A stretch of 60,189 bases of DNA from Martensiomyces pterosporus (Eukaryota > Kickxellomycota > Kickxellomycetes > Kickxellales > Kickxellaceae): the NCBI GenBank assembly GCA_025201845.1, contig MU604001.1, positions 1-60,189 on the forward strand, written 5' to 3'. Positions 51,374 to 60,189 of the stretch are shown piece by piece (the first letter of the stretch is position 1; every line of letters begins with the position of its first letter). A model generated the notes under the pieces. It ran no database searches. It saw nothing but the letters and a program-made list of their open reading frames with translations, and was not told the origin of the DNA. Both the position numbers and the translations under genes were made by a program.

Positions 51374-51994
51374 ATGGTGCAATCCCTGAATCTTGCTGGA
51401 ATCCGCGGCGTCTTCTCGATCCTTCGCAGCCCGCACTTGCTCATGCCACACCTGGCCGTCTCCGACATCCGATCCATCCCCTACGAGAAGCTGCGCTCCC
51501 AGGGCATCAACTACCTGGTCTTTGACAAGGACAACTGCCTAACAGCACCCTACGCCAACCACATCCACCCCGAATTCGAGGCAGCCTGGTCCCACTGTCT
51601 GTCGGTGTTCCCGCGCTCCAACATCCTCATTGTCTCCAACTCTGCTGGCACCCCAGATGACAAGGACTGCAAGGCGGCCCATGCGGTAGAAAAGGGTCTT
51701 GGCGTACAGGTGCTGCAGCACAAGGTGAAGAAGCCAGGGTGTGGCGGCGAGATCTTGGCCCGACTCAGCGGCGCTAGTGCAAGCGAAGTTGCTGTTGTGG
51801 GCGACCGGCTGGCCACCGACGTGGTGCTGGCTAATCTGAATGGGATGCTGGCGATATGGACGAGGGATATCGTCACCGAAGAGGGGGATAATGCGGTGGC
51901 GGCCAGGCTGCGGGGGATGGAGCACTGGGCATACGAGATGCTCAGAAAACGCAGCGTCAAGGCACCCAGCCACCCTTCGGGCGTGTCCCACTAA
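51374..51994 (+). CDS. GEP4: Mitochondrial phosphatidylglycerophosphatase Gep4
   Basis: HAD-family phosphatase that makes phosphatidylglycerol from its phosphate in the mitochondrial matrix, a step of cardiolipin synthesis. 206 aa. The N-terminal 40 residues (LNLAGIRGVFSILRSP, LLMPHLAVSDIRSI) match the targeting/membrane-associated part. HAD motif I is LVFDKDNCLTAPY, motif II ILIVSNSAGT, the lysine motif KKPGCGGEI and motif III VVGDRLATDVVLAN. The ATG follows a poly(A) stretch directly. Length equals yeast Gep4 within a few tens of residues. Confidence 0.93.
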   Translation: MVQSLNLAGIRGVFSILRSPHLLMPHLAVSDIRSIPYEKLRSQGINYLVFDKDNCLTAPYANHIHPEFEAAWSHCLSVFPRSNILIVSNSAGTPDDKDCKAAHAVEKGLGVQVLQHKVKKPGCGGEILARLSGASASEVAVVGDRLATDVVLANLNGMLAIWTRDIVTEEGDNAVAARLRGMEHWAYEMLRKRSVKAPSHPSGVSH

Positions 51995-52509
51995 AAATAA
52001 AACTCTTTCTGTACGCGTTTTGCGACTTTGCAGATGCGATTGGAAGTCAGAAATAAGCATGCTTTGGGTACATGGAACAATATGCGACACCACAGATGCC
52101 TGCTGCAGCTACATGGCGTGGAGACTTGGATCACTATCCTAGTGCTTCCAGTTGTTTGCGGATCAGCAGCGTGGGGGATGCTCGCAGCATTCGTGCATGC
52201 CTCTGCTGCCTCTGCTGATGCTTGTGCTGCTGGAAATACATGCCAACTGCCAAGCACGCATCCCAGAAACAAAGACGGCAATTCCTGTTGCGGACTGAGC
52301 ACAAAGAAACGCCGCGCAAAGAAAGGGAGAAAATAGAACCGATGATTGCCAGATGGGAAAAGGAAAACGTTACGAAACAACAGCAGCACAAGAGAGAGAA
52401 GCTAGGGGCCAGTGTGCTGGGGGGGACTCAGCCGGTGGATTGCGCCAGAGAGCACCGCTGGCCTTCTGGGCACGCTTCAGCGCTCAGCACAGAAATGGAG
52501 AGGGAGAGC
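51995..52509. other. Intergenic 3' region
   Basis: Lies between convergent 3' ends of GEP4 and the RRM gene. An AATAAA follows the GEP4 stop at about 52004. Nothing else recognised. Confidence 0.6.
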
Positions 52510-53418
52510 CTAGGCGCTCTCAGCCTCGGGGGCAGAGTCGGTAACGGCGGGGGTCTCGCTGAGGGCAGCCTTGATGGTAAGGGTACGGTCGTTGACGACG
52601 ATGGGCTCGGCAGCAAACTTGGCCAGGGCCTTGTTCTGATCGTCGTTGCTTGCAAAGGTGACGAATCCAAAGCCCTTGGGCTTGCCGGTCTTCTTGCTGA
52701 CAACGACGTGAGCCGACGAGATCGAGAAATCGGCAAAGAGCTTGGTCAGCTCCTCGTCCTCAGTGGAGAAGGGAAGGTTGCCGACAAACACAACGGTCTC
52801 TGACGGAGTGCGGTCGTCCTGCTTGGCCTCGTCGTCGGCCTTTTCGTCCTTGGCCTTCTTGGGGAACCTGCGCTGACGGCGGGGGCGGCCACGTCCACCC
52901 TCGCGGGCCTTTCCATCCTTAGCCTGGGCCTCGCCCTCAGCATCGCCCTCGGCAGCAGCATCAGCAGAAGCAGCATCGGCAGGGGCCTCTGCATCGCCAT
53001 TCGCAACAGTATCCACGCGGGCCTGGGGCTTGCTGCCGTCCTTGCGAGCCTTACCAGCGCTGTTCGCGGCGCGACGGGGCGCGCTTCTGCGGCGCGGCGA
53101 CTTGTTGGCACGGGCCTCGAGGGCCCCCTCGGGCATGGGGCGCGCAGCCTCGACGTTGATTTCGCGTCCAGCCAGATCCTTGTGGTTCTTCAGCTCCACG
53201 GCCTTCTGGACCGTAGCGTCGTCGGCAAACGCAACAAAGCCGTAGCCGAGCGAGCGCGGTCCGCGCGTGATGATGCGGGCCTCCTTGACCTCGCCAACCT
53301 CGGCGAAGAAGTCGTGGAGCTGACCATCTGTGGTCTTGAATGACAGATTGCCGACAAACACCTTGTGGGGGAACTGGTCGACGGTGGCAGTCTTGGTGGT
53401 CTCGGGAGAAGCAGACAT
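52510..53418 (-). CDS. Double-RRM RNA-binding protein (Sbp1-like)
   Basis: 302 aa from MSASPETTKTATV (53418; the longer frame lacks a better ATG). RRM1 at about residues 18-95: RNP2 KVFVGNLSF, RNP1 LGYGFVAF. RRM2 at about 208-285: RNP2 VVFVGNLPF, RNP1 KGFGFVTF. The linker has Arg/Ser and Ala/Asp/Glu-rich parts plus GGRGRPRRQRRFPKK, a short RGG-like patch. This RRM-linker-RRM layout is that of yeast Sbp1/Rnp1, cytoplasmic mRNA-binding proteins that affect translation and decapping. TATATAAG at 53727-53734 (minus) gives a leader of about 280 nt and suggests high expression. Confidence 0.88.
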   Translation of the reverse strand: MSASPETTKTATVDQFPHKVFVGNLSFKTTDGQLHDFFAEVGEVKEARIITRGPRSLGYGFVAFADDATVQKAVELKNHKDLAGREINVEAARPMPEGALEARANKSPRRRSAPRRAANSAGKARKDGSKPQARVDTVANGDAEAPADAASADAAAEGDAEGEAQAKDGKAREGGRGRPRRQRRFPKKAKDEKADDEAKQDDRTPSETVVFVGNLPFSTEDEELTKLFADFSISSAHVVVSKKTGKPKGFGFVTFASNDDQNKALAKFAAEPIVVNDRTLTIKAALSETPAVTDSAPEAESA

Positions 53419-54490
53419 TGTTTTATAAGAACCTTCTCGGTTTAGACAAAGATGAGAAATGAGAGCGATGGGGTCTTGCAAAGCTGGGCAAAGGAAGAGT
53501 GGGAGGGAGGGATGGGGAGCAGTGGCAATTTGCGGTTTTGTTCAAGCGGTGTGGGCGATGTGGGCCTTGCAATAGCGAGAGGCAGCAGAGAGATAAAACA
53601 AATGGCTACAAGCGGCGAGGGGGAGCGGCGAAAAGCGAACAACACAGCCTGGTATTGTGTCCGAAAATTTATTTGTGAACGAGAAGAGCTGAAGAGGAAG
53701 GCCCGGGCTGCCAGGGCCAAGGCGCGCTTATATACACAGGCTCCCCTCGTGCCGCCGCTCCCAGGCGCTGTTGTTGTGGTGTCTCCGCTCTCGCTATCGG
53801 CAGCAGCGGCCAATCACGCCACCCGGCGCGCTGGGTCAGCCACGTGACCGAGAACTCCATGCCGGGTGCGCAGCTGTTTTTCGCGCTTGCAGGGCTGTTC
53901 ATCTGGCTTACGTTTTGTCCCCCCTGGCGGTGGGGCTGGCTGCGGGCACTCGCGGCCGCAGTTTCGACTTCTGGCGCAAGCCCGAGGGAAGCTGGCTGAA
54001 ACCCTGTGCGTGCTCGATGATGAGGAAATTTCAGCGTCCGACTGTAGAGCCAGGGCAACATCCTGCGGGATCTCGCTGGTCTCAGCGGGAAAACCCACCT
54101 GCAGGCCTGGCTCGTGACGATGAGATCCACGCTTCAAACAGCGTGTGTCTGAGAGCAGCAGCAGCATTCTGGAGCATGGACGTCGATGCTTTTTGCTGCT
54201 TGTTCTAGACATGGGATTCGTAGTTGAGAATTCACAGTATGAAGCCAAGGAAAACACGGAACGTGACTGGGAGGGATTAACGGGAAAAGAACAGGGCGAA
54301 ATGGTTAGCTAACAGACGAGGGCGGGTGGTTTTATTGCAGCGTGCAGTCTGCGCTGTTCTGTCAGACTGCACCGAGGCTGGCACTTCTCCAGGATCGTGC
54401 GCCACGCAGCCAGTGCTTTTTTCTTTTGTTTTTGCGCGTCGGGCACTGGCGGCTGGTGGATGGCGGTGGAGAGCGGTGTCGACAGGGGGT
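53419..54490. other. Region upstream of the RRM gene
   Basis: Contains the leader and TATA box of the RRM gene (53419-53735). A plus-strand 46-codon frame at 53859-53999 encodes a Trp-rich hydrophobic peptide (LFFALAGLFIWLTFCPPWRW). A minus-strand frame at 53814-54212 encodes 132 aa. Neither is recognised or certain. Confidence 0.4.
53727..53734 (-). promoter_or_regulatory. TATA box of the RRM-protein gene
   Basis: Minus strand reads TATATAAG about 310 nt upstream of the start codon, followed by pyrimidine-rich leader sequence. Confidence 0.6.
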
Positions 54491-55714
54491 CTAAAGAGTA
54501 GAAGGGGCTGAGGATGTGGCCGAGGAATAGGGCGACTGCGACGAGCTTGTGCATCCAGGGCAGGTCGGGCATGGCGGCGCCTTCTCAGAGATGGCAGGGC
54601 ACTGAGGGGCCTGGGGAGGGGCGTTGAGGATCACCGGAGCTGGGCTTCCCTGGAACGACGGAGTGCAGCATGGGGTTGGGCAGCAGTCGCCACAGCACCC
54701 GCAGCAGCCACAGCATCCGCATGGCGGCTCAACGATGCAGTGGGTAACGCAGCACTCGGTCGACACGTTTTCGGGACAGAGGTTCTGCGCTGTGTTTGGC
54801 GCAAAGCAGTGGTGGGTCTCCACACAGCAATGCCCGCAGGCGTCCTTGATGCAGTTGGTCACGCAGTAGTGGGTGCCGCAGTTATCAACAACTGCGTGGG
54901 TGATGATGTCTCTTTCGCAGCATGGGTGGTGGTGCTCGCAGCAGTGCCCCTCGTGCCCGCCATAGTAGCCGTCGTGGTGGCCATAGTAGCCATCGTGGTC
55001 ACAACAGCACCCGCACCCGCACCCGCACCCGCACCCGCACCCGCACCCGCACCCGCACCCGCACCCGCACCCGCACCCGCACCCGTCGGCATTGCGGTCA
55101 AACAGCTGGGCTGGGTGACGCCCACAGCAGCACCCGGGCTCGTGGTGGACAACCTCATCGTGGCGGACGCAGCAGGGCCCTTCATGGCGGCAGCAGCAGC
55201 AAGGAGCGCCGTGGCAGCAGCAAGGAGCGCCGTGACAGCAGCAGGGATCGTGGTGGTGGCAGCAGCACTCGCGGCAGAAGCGAGATCCATCGGCCCAGAC
55301 CTCAATCGGCCCCTTGTCGCCACAGGGGTTGCAGCTAATCTTGGTGCAGCAGGGCTCGCAGGTGACATCGCCGCATGGGCCGGTGCAGCACCTGTAGTTG
55401 ATCTCCTTCACAAAGTTATGCGTCTTGATCACGGCTGCCGGCTTGCAGTTGTCGTCGCCTTCGCTGTCGACGTGGAGATCAGAGTAGGTCTGGCAGTTGA
55501 CGCAGCAGGGGTTGCATGGGTCCTGGTAGGCAATCGTCAGCGGTGGAGGCAGTGCTACTGTTGCACAGCGCATAGCTTCTGTCGGTGCAGGTGCCGCTGC
55601 ACGGACGACTGGGGCTGGCTCCGAACTTGTGTATGTGTCATCCGCAAAGCATGTTGATGTGAGGCATGCGAATGCCAAGAACACAAATAGCGCGTTGAGC
55701 AATGAGCGGCTCAT
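54491..55714 (-). CDS. Secreted Cys-rich protein with Cys-Gly repeat
   Basis: Not recognised; no named family. 407 aa from MSRSLLNALFVFLAF (55714; the upstream frame has only a GTG). The signal peptide ends near CFADD (about residue 25). The rest is crowded with Cys in varied patterns: CNPCCVNC, CEPCCTKISCNPC, a CCC/CCCC series with His (HHHDPCCCHGAPCCCHG), then an uninterrupted Cys-Gly dipeptide run of about 13 units (about residues 211-237), GYYGHHDGYYGGHEGHCC, further CC/HC pairs and GCCGCCGCCGDCCP. The C-terminal 60 residues are Pro/Ser-rich without clusters. Such density suggests metal chelation or a disulfide-cross-linked matrix outside the cell. The next gene upstream encodes another such protein. 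Confidence 0.75.
   Translation of the reverse strand: MSRSLLNALFVFLAFACLTSTCFADDTYTSSEPAPVVRAAAPAPTEAMRCATVALPPPLTIAYQDPCNPCCVNCQTYSDLHVDSEGDDNCKPAAVIKTHNFVKEINYRCCTGPCGDVTCEPCCTKISCNPCGDKGPIEVWADGSRFCRECCCHHHDPCCCHGAPCCCHGAPCCCCRHEGPCCVRHDEVVHHEPGCCCGRHPAQLFDRNADGCGCGCGCGCGCGCGCGCGCGCGCGCCCDHDGYYGHHDGYYGGHEGHCCEHHHPCCERDIITHAVVDNCGTHYCVTNCIKDACGHCCVETHHCFAPNTAQNLCPENVSTECCVTHCIVEPPCGCCGCCGCCGDCCPTPCCTPSFQGSPAPVILNAPPQAPQCPAISEKAPPCPTCPGCTSSSQSPYSSATSSAPSTL
55004..55083. repeat. Hexanucleotide minisatellite (ACCCGC)n
   Basis: About 13 copies of ACCCGC in perfect register. On the minus strand each unit reads as Gly-Cys in the frame of the secreted protein. The other two plus frames read Thr-Arg and Pro-Ala, with no stops. 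Confidence 0.95.
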
Positions 55715-56992
55715 GTGGGAAGAGTTGGTGGATCTCACTTGGATGCTGGAACTTCAGCCAGGCCGTCTTAGGATACAAGCAAGGGGGTGTGGTTACAACG
55801 TTTTCTTTCTTTCTTTTTTTGAGAGGGAGTGAGTATCGAATATCTCAAACAGACAATACACCGCCTATGCTGTTGTTGCGGCAACCAAGGCAAGATATGA
55901 ATCAAATCACGTAGGAGACTCTGGGCTGTATTTGCGCGCTGTAAAAGTGTCGGGGTGGAGCACGATGAGGGGTCGGGTTTCTAGCTGCTTAGAAGAACGT
56001 ATGGCAGGAAGCGTAAGGGCATGCGTTGCTAGGACGGCATCCACAATATAAATGGTGGAGTTTATTGGCAAACCCAGCGCTATGCACTTCCAGCAGCTGC
56101 GCTCACACCGCCTCCATTTTCCCATCTATGCAGCAGGTTTCCTGGCTAGTACAGCCGGCCGCTTGATCCTCTCTTCTCTCAAGCGAATGCCCATGGCTAA
56201 GGCAGCACGCACTTGTCAATAGTTCCCATGTCATTATTTTAGCAATTAAACGCCTAAGACATTTCACACACCGCTGGCTTGCCGTTTCCCATGTAGCCAA
56301 TATTCTATAGCAATATGATGCAGGTATTCCAAAGCTGCTTTAGCGCCCCTTGCTCGCCATTTGAACAGCCTGCACATCAATGAATTCCCCCACCCTCTTT
56401 GTTCTCGCGTGATCCCCACATCGAGTGCTCATAGCGAACATTCGTATTGAGTGGGTCTCAGCAGAGCGCGCGCGCACACACGCTTCCCAGCTGCGAGCGC
56501 ATGTGAGAATATAATGGCCAAGGCTGGGCTGCTCCTAGCCATATAAAACGGGGAAGCACACGGTAATATTGCTTCACAGCAAGCCCGATATTTCCAGCTT
56601 GAATTTTTGGTAGCGTACTGCACTCAGCAGCTCGCCTTTATTCTCATGTTTCAAGTTTATTACATGTAACCTTAGAGGCAATGTGAAACAAGTGTGTCAG
56701 CAAGCAACTTGGGAGAATAGCATGAGCCGCAGCTCGTATATCATACGAATGAAATGGCTGCTCACCAGGCTCCTGTAGTTTGCCAGTGTTTCTGGATTGG
56801 CTTACAGGCACCGCTGCGAATGTCGACAGCGTGAAAAGGAAGCTGGAAAAGATACATGATGCGAATATAAATGGCTAATATCTACATATAAATGATGCAT
56901 AGGGTGGAAAAGAGGACCGGAAATCCCTGGCCACATGGATATGTGGGGAGGCGGTGTTGGGTAAATGCACTGCTTGTTGTCCGATATCACGC
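55715..56992. other. Gap between the two Cys-rich genes
   Basis: 1.3 kb, same-strand genes on both sides. It presumably contains the promoter of the Cys-Gly protein gene; no clear TATA box and no gene seen. Confidence 0.5.
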
Positions 56993-59353
56993 TCAGCCCC
57001 GTCTTCTTTGCGATCTGTGTACTGGTAACCGAGATGCCGGTGCAAAGGGCACACCAGCCTTTCTTTCGACCACAACGTACTTTGAAGGCTGCCCGGGTGT
57101 GCCGGTGAGCGCCACGCTAGAGCGAACAACTGCCTGGTTTTGTGGCCTAGCCGGGCTGTTTGCAACCGGGCAATACAGTGCGCCTGAGGGAGACTTGTAA
57201 ACGACCCCATTTCTGGGAGCAGAGACGCCCTGTGGATATGCGGCGGGTTTCATGCCAGGCATGTACACGCGGGGAGCAAATGGCTTAGCACCCGGTTCGC
57301 CGAGCACGACAGCCTCAGGAGCAGGTGCAGCGCCAGCAGCAGAGACAGAGCCTGCAGTGGCAGGCTTAGCCCTGGAAATAGCTGGCACTCGGACAACATG
57401 GTCGCCCTGGATATTATAGATGGAAACCGACGGTGCGCGGGAGACTGCAGGAGCTGGCTGTGGCTGCTGCTGCTGCTGCTGCTGTGCTGTGTATTCGTAT
57501 GCAGAGGGTTGTGTGGGTGGGAGGTGTGGCAATGACAAAAGATGACCCGCAGCGTCGAATAGGGGAGACCTATCGGACATGTGAGGTGGTGGTGATGGTG
57601 GTGGTGGTGGTGGCATGCCTGGTCTTCCATTAAACCCGTCTCCAAACTCATAAGCGCCATCGTTGCCGTGACCTCTATCTGGGCCACCCTCACCGCCACC
57701 CTCTTTGCCTTCCCTGTCCTCTCCTCCATCGCCTCCCTCGCCACCCCCGCCTCCCTCGCCACCTTCACCGCCTTCACCTCCTCTTTCGTCGCCACCTTCG
57801 GAGCCCCCCTCTCCGCCTCCACCCTCGCCACCCTCACCACCCTCGCCACCTTCACCACCTTCACCACCTTCACCACCTTCACCACCTTCACCACCTTCAC
57901 CGCCTCCACCCTCACCACCCTCACCACCACAGCACCCTTGCTGGCAGCATTGCTGGCAGCATGGTTGGCAACAAGGGCAGCAGTGGCAGCAGTGGCAGCA
58001 GTGGCAGCAAGGACAGCAGTGGCAGCAGCAGCAGCATGGCTGGCAGCAGCAGCAGTGGCAGCAGCAGTGGCAGCAGTGGCAGCAGCAGCAGTGGCAGCAG
58101 CAGCAGTGACAACAGTGGCAGCAGTGGCAGCAGCAGCAGCAGCATGGGCAGCAGCAGCAGCAGCATGGGCAGCAGCAGCAGCAGCACAGGCTCGTGCCAC
58201 GCACAGCTGTGCCGTTGACTACCTTATCCAACGATGTTGTGTCGTTACCAATGGACATCCATCCATCAATCATCGTTCCATTCCCCATGAAGAAATAAGG
58301 GTGGAGGCCATTGACTTCAGTGTCGTTTGTGAACAGCGTGCCGTAGGAGTGGAACTGGTTTTTGTCACCAAACCTCATCACGACGTTGTCAAACGGATGC
58401 ATGTTCTCCGGACCCCAGTAGCTTTCGGTCCCGTTCTTGCTTGGGTGGAACACAATGGTGGGCATCCCCACCCATGATCTCATCCCTCTACCCTTTCGGT
58501 GACGCCAGCCTGAGCCCGGAAGAGGCGGGCGCTTTGCTTGGGCATCGCTGTTATTTCTCTGCTGTGCTGGCGGATTAGCACTGCCAGAAGCGAATCCGCT
58601 GCCGTTCCAAATATGGACGAACCTCGTGTTGGTGCATGTCGGCTGTGCCGGTATGGTTGACGTGGCTGGAATCGCTTGTATTGCTTGTGTCACAGGCACC
58701 ATTGGTGCTGCTGGTGGCATTAGCGTCAGTGGCAGCGAACCAGTAGCAGCAGCCGCAGCGAGATTGGCTTGCTGGACAACACTATATGCAGCTCTAGGGG
58801 CAGCAACCAACACAGGCTGTGGCAACGGAGTGCCGGTGGTAGGCAGCGTCTGCATGGAGGAGAGCGTTGGGACCGAGGATACAGGCAGCAAGGAGGTAGG
58901 TGCGGGTGGTGGCTCGCATGGCAACAGAGGCTGCGTGTTTTGCAGCGGCGTTGCCTGTGGCAGCGGCGTTTCTGATGCCGGTGTAGCAGTGCTTACTATT
59001 GCCAACTCGGTATCTGTGATTTCGTCCTGGGTTTCTCTGCTGATCTGCTGGCTCAGTTCCTGGTCTGCACATAGGCTCTGCTCAGACACAAAAGAAGTGA
59101 AGGGCTCGATATCTGAACGCAGCAAATGCGGCAATGGCAGGCATGCTGAGCACGAATCTGCGCTGGCTGATGGTGATATCTCAGGAGGGGACTCTGTCTG
59201 TATGCTGAATGTCGCATCTGTCGAGCTGGCTTCGGCTAATTCAGTGATCTGCTGGGCTTGCTGAGCGCATGCCACATGGTGAACTGAGGCGAATACAGCA
59301 AGAATAGCCACAATGCGCACAACAGCCCCGTGCTGCCAGCTGCGAAAGGCCAT
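56993..59353 (-). CDS. Secreted poly-Cys/His and Gly-Glu repeat protein
   Basis: Not recognised; I know of no family with this architecture. 786 aa. Signal peptide to about residue 30 (IVAILAVFASVHHVACAQQ). Residues 31-245 are Ser/Thr/Pro/Ala-rich with few Cys. A more globular domain at about 245-385 contains FVHIWNGSGFASG, WVGMPTIVFHPSKNG, ENMHPFDNVVMRFGDKNQF and YFFMGNGTMIDGWMSIGND, with several N-glycosylation sites. Residues about 389-475 are almost only Cys and His: three blocks of six Cys split by Pro, then CCH repeats; about 62 Cys and 11 His in under 90 residues. It runs straight into about 80 residues of GGE repeats. Then polyproline, a Q7 run and a positively charged Val/Pro/Ala-rich C-terminus. 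A TATA-like GTATAAGA lies at 59529-59536 (minus). Confidence 0.72.
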   Translation of the reverse strand: MAFRSWQHGAVVRIVAILAVFASVHHVACAQQAQQITELAEASSTDATFSIQTESPPEISPSASADSCSACLPLPHLLRSDIEPFTSFVSEQSLCADQELSQQISRETQDEITDTELAIVSTATPASETPLPQATPLQNTQPLLPCEPPPAPTSLLPVSSVPTLSSMQTLPTTGTPLPQPVLVAAPRAAYSVVQQANLAAAAATGSLPLTLMPPAAPMVPVTQAIQAIPATSTIPAQPTCTNTRFVHIWNGSGFASGSANPPAQQRNNSDAQAKRPPLPGSGWRHRKGRGMRSWVGMPTIVFHPSKNGTESYWGPENMHPFDNVVMRFGDKNQFHSYGTLFTNDTEVNGLHPYFFMGNGTMIDGWMSIGNDTTSLDKVVNGTAVRGTSLCCCCCCPCCCCCCPCCCCCCHCCHCCHCCCCHCCCCHCCHCCCHCCCCQPCCCCCHCCPCCHCCHCCHCCPCCQPCCQQCCQQGCCGGEGGEGGGGEGGEGGEGGEGGEGGEGGEGGEGGEGGGGEGGSEGGDERGGEGGEGGEGGGGGEGGDGGEDREGKEGGGEGGPDRGHGNDGAYEFGDGFNGRPGMPPPPPPSPPPHMSDRSPLFDAAGHLLSLPHLPPTQPSAYEYTAQQQQQQQPQPAPAVSRAPSVSIYNIQGDHVVRVPAISRAKPATAGSVSAAGAAPAPEAVVLGEPGAKPFAPRVYMPGMKPAAYPQGVSAPRNGVVYKSPSGALYCPVANSPARPQNQAVVRSSVALTGTPGQPSKYVVVERKAGVPFAPASRLPVHRSQRRRG
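57680..58190. repeat. Trinucleotide-type low-complexity coding repeats
   Basis: Plus strand is GCAGCAGTGG-like at 57930-58190 (Cys/His on minus) and CACC-rich (CCTTCACCA units) at 57680-57930 (Gly/Glu on minus). All six frames stay open over most of the stretch, so ORF length here is no evidence for any one strand. Confidence 0.85.
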
Positions 59354-60189
59354 CTTTGTGTAAGCAGCAGCACTGTTGAGCTAAAAAGAATACAACTGGA
59401 GGGCTTGGTGAGTATAGCTATGGATTTCCAAAGGGTGGAATGTGACCATGCACATGATACAAGAATCTAGAAGGAGAAAGAGCGTTGGAGGGATCTCTGC
59501 TGGCTGCGCCTTGACAGGATCTGCCACATCTTATACATGACTGACACCACGGCTACTAGTCGCTGAGTTCTTGGTCGCAGACACCGATCTCTAGCGGTGT
59601 TGAAGATAAAAGATACCCAGCTGCATTGCAAGATCGTAGATAGCACATTACTACGGAGTCCTCAGACATAACTGACACTCGCTTGCGCAGCAAGACATTG
59701 TATGTTTTGAATCCAGCTAGCTGATCCAAACACCGACTCCACGACAAACAAGGCGGCAGGCCGTTTCCGTTCAATGGGCGCTTCTTTGCAAACTGGCTTA
59801 CTAGGAGTATGTCTGCCATCCCCGCACCTTGGCATTACGTTCGAAAATGGATTTTGCCGGGGGCATGAAGTAGTGAGATACAGAACAGTAGCGGGTGGTC
59901 GAGTGGCCAGCAAAGCAGCTGAGACACTAGGGGCAAGGGATTCTCCACACAAAGGGGGCAGTGGGAAGAATATAAACATCGCCTTTTGCCCTCTCCGCCA
60001 AACGAGAGCTGAAAACTTTCGCATGGTTTCCGCTGCTATCTCCCATCTCCCCACTAGCTGTTTCCTATTAGAAATCGCCATCTCAGGTTTTTCTCACCAG
60101 CAGGCCACATGCATGGCTATGAGCGTGGCATCACATGGGTGCTTCAGGGATTAGTGTATCTGGAATGGTAGTAAAGAAAATAGAATAAT
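59354..60189. other. Right end of the window
   Basis: Holds the presumed promoter of the poly-Cys gene (minus-strand TATA-like element at 59529-59536). Beyond that only short frames without protein features. Confidence 0.5.

Noticed and set aside
53814..54212. 132-aa minus-strand frame from ATG 54212
   Set aside because: Some patches look protein-like, but no domain, and it overlaps a plus-strand candidate; left undecided rather than called.
57668..58477. 269-aa plus-strand Ala/Thr-rich frame, and the poly-Leu and poly-Ala minus frames nearby
   Set aside because: Repeat tract is open in all frames; only the 786-aa minus frame continues into a signal peptide and a globular domain.

Overview
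The window looks like nuclear DNA of an early-diverging fungus. Genes are densely packed and mostly single-exon. The introns I can resolve are usually 60-160 nt with GTAAG/GTGAG-type donors and TAG/CAG acceptors. TATA boxes sit upstream of the highly expressed-looking genes. The gene set is eukaryotic and fungal: poly(A) polymerase, SF3B2/Cus1, CAF-1 p60, Ctk2-type cyclin, Gep4, Dcc1, Naa50 and a GATA factor. An Ndc10-like protein, two slime-mould cAR-like or Git3-like seven-helix receptors, vacuolar/secreted-type subtilases and a possible Cys form of selenoprotein S/K make a zoopagomycete such as Kickxellales (Coemansia/Linderina relatives) the best guess. That placement is inference; no search was run.

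Layout. 0-6 kb: tRNA-Val(AAC), PAP1 (2 exons, minus), an 81-aa unknown protein and an F-box protein whose 5' exons are unresolved. 7-15 kb: a 1008-aa Ndc10/Crypton-type protein with Gln-rich tail, a small membrane protein ending in S-G-C-G, and a disordered unknown. 15-18 kb: a four-exon glycolipid transfer protein divergent from CAF-1 p60. 18-28.5 kb: a long upstream region with a G-quadruplex motif, a GATA factor with a 1.4-kb intron, a Tda10-like glycerate kinase, a basic putative DNA-binding protein, and SF3B2. 28.5-31.5 kb: a WD40 protein and a Tudor-like protein with a short basic first exon.

34-41.6 kb: two tandem secreted subtilisin-like proteases with tracts of identical DNA. 41.7-45.6 kb: two head-to-head seven-helix receptor genes. 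45.8-53.4 kb: housekeeping genes (Ctk2-like cyclin, Naa50, a Cys-rich 2-Cys peroxiredoxin, Dcc1, Gep4, an Sbp1-like double-RRM protein).

54.5-59.4 kb holds the most unusual content: two neighbouring minus-strand genes for secreted, extraordinarily cysteine-rich proteins. One contains a run of Cys-Gly dipeptides encoded by a hexanucleotide minisatellite, next to CCC/HH clusters. The other, 786 aa, has about 60 Cys and a dozen His packed into roughly 90 residues, directly followed by a Gly-Glu repeat. I know no named family with this design; together they are my best candidate for an undescribed extracellular metal-binding or cross-linked matrix system. That function is inference from composition.
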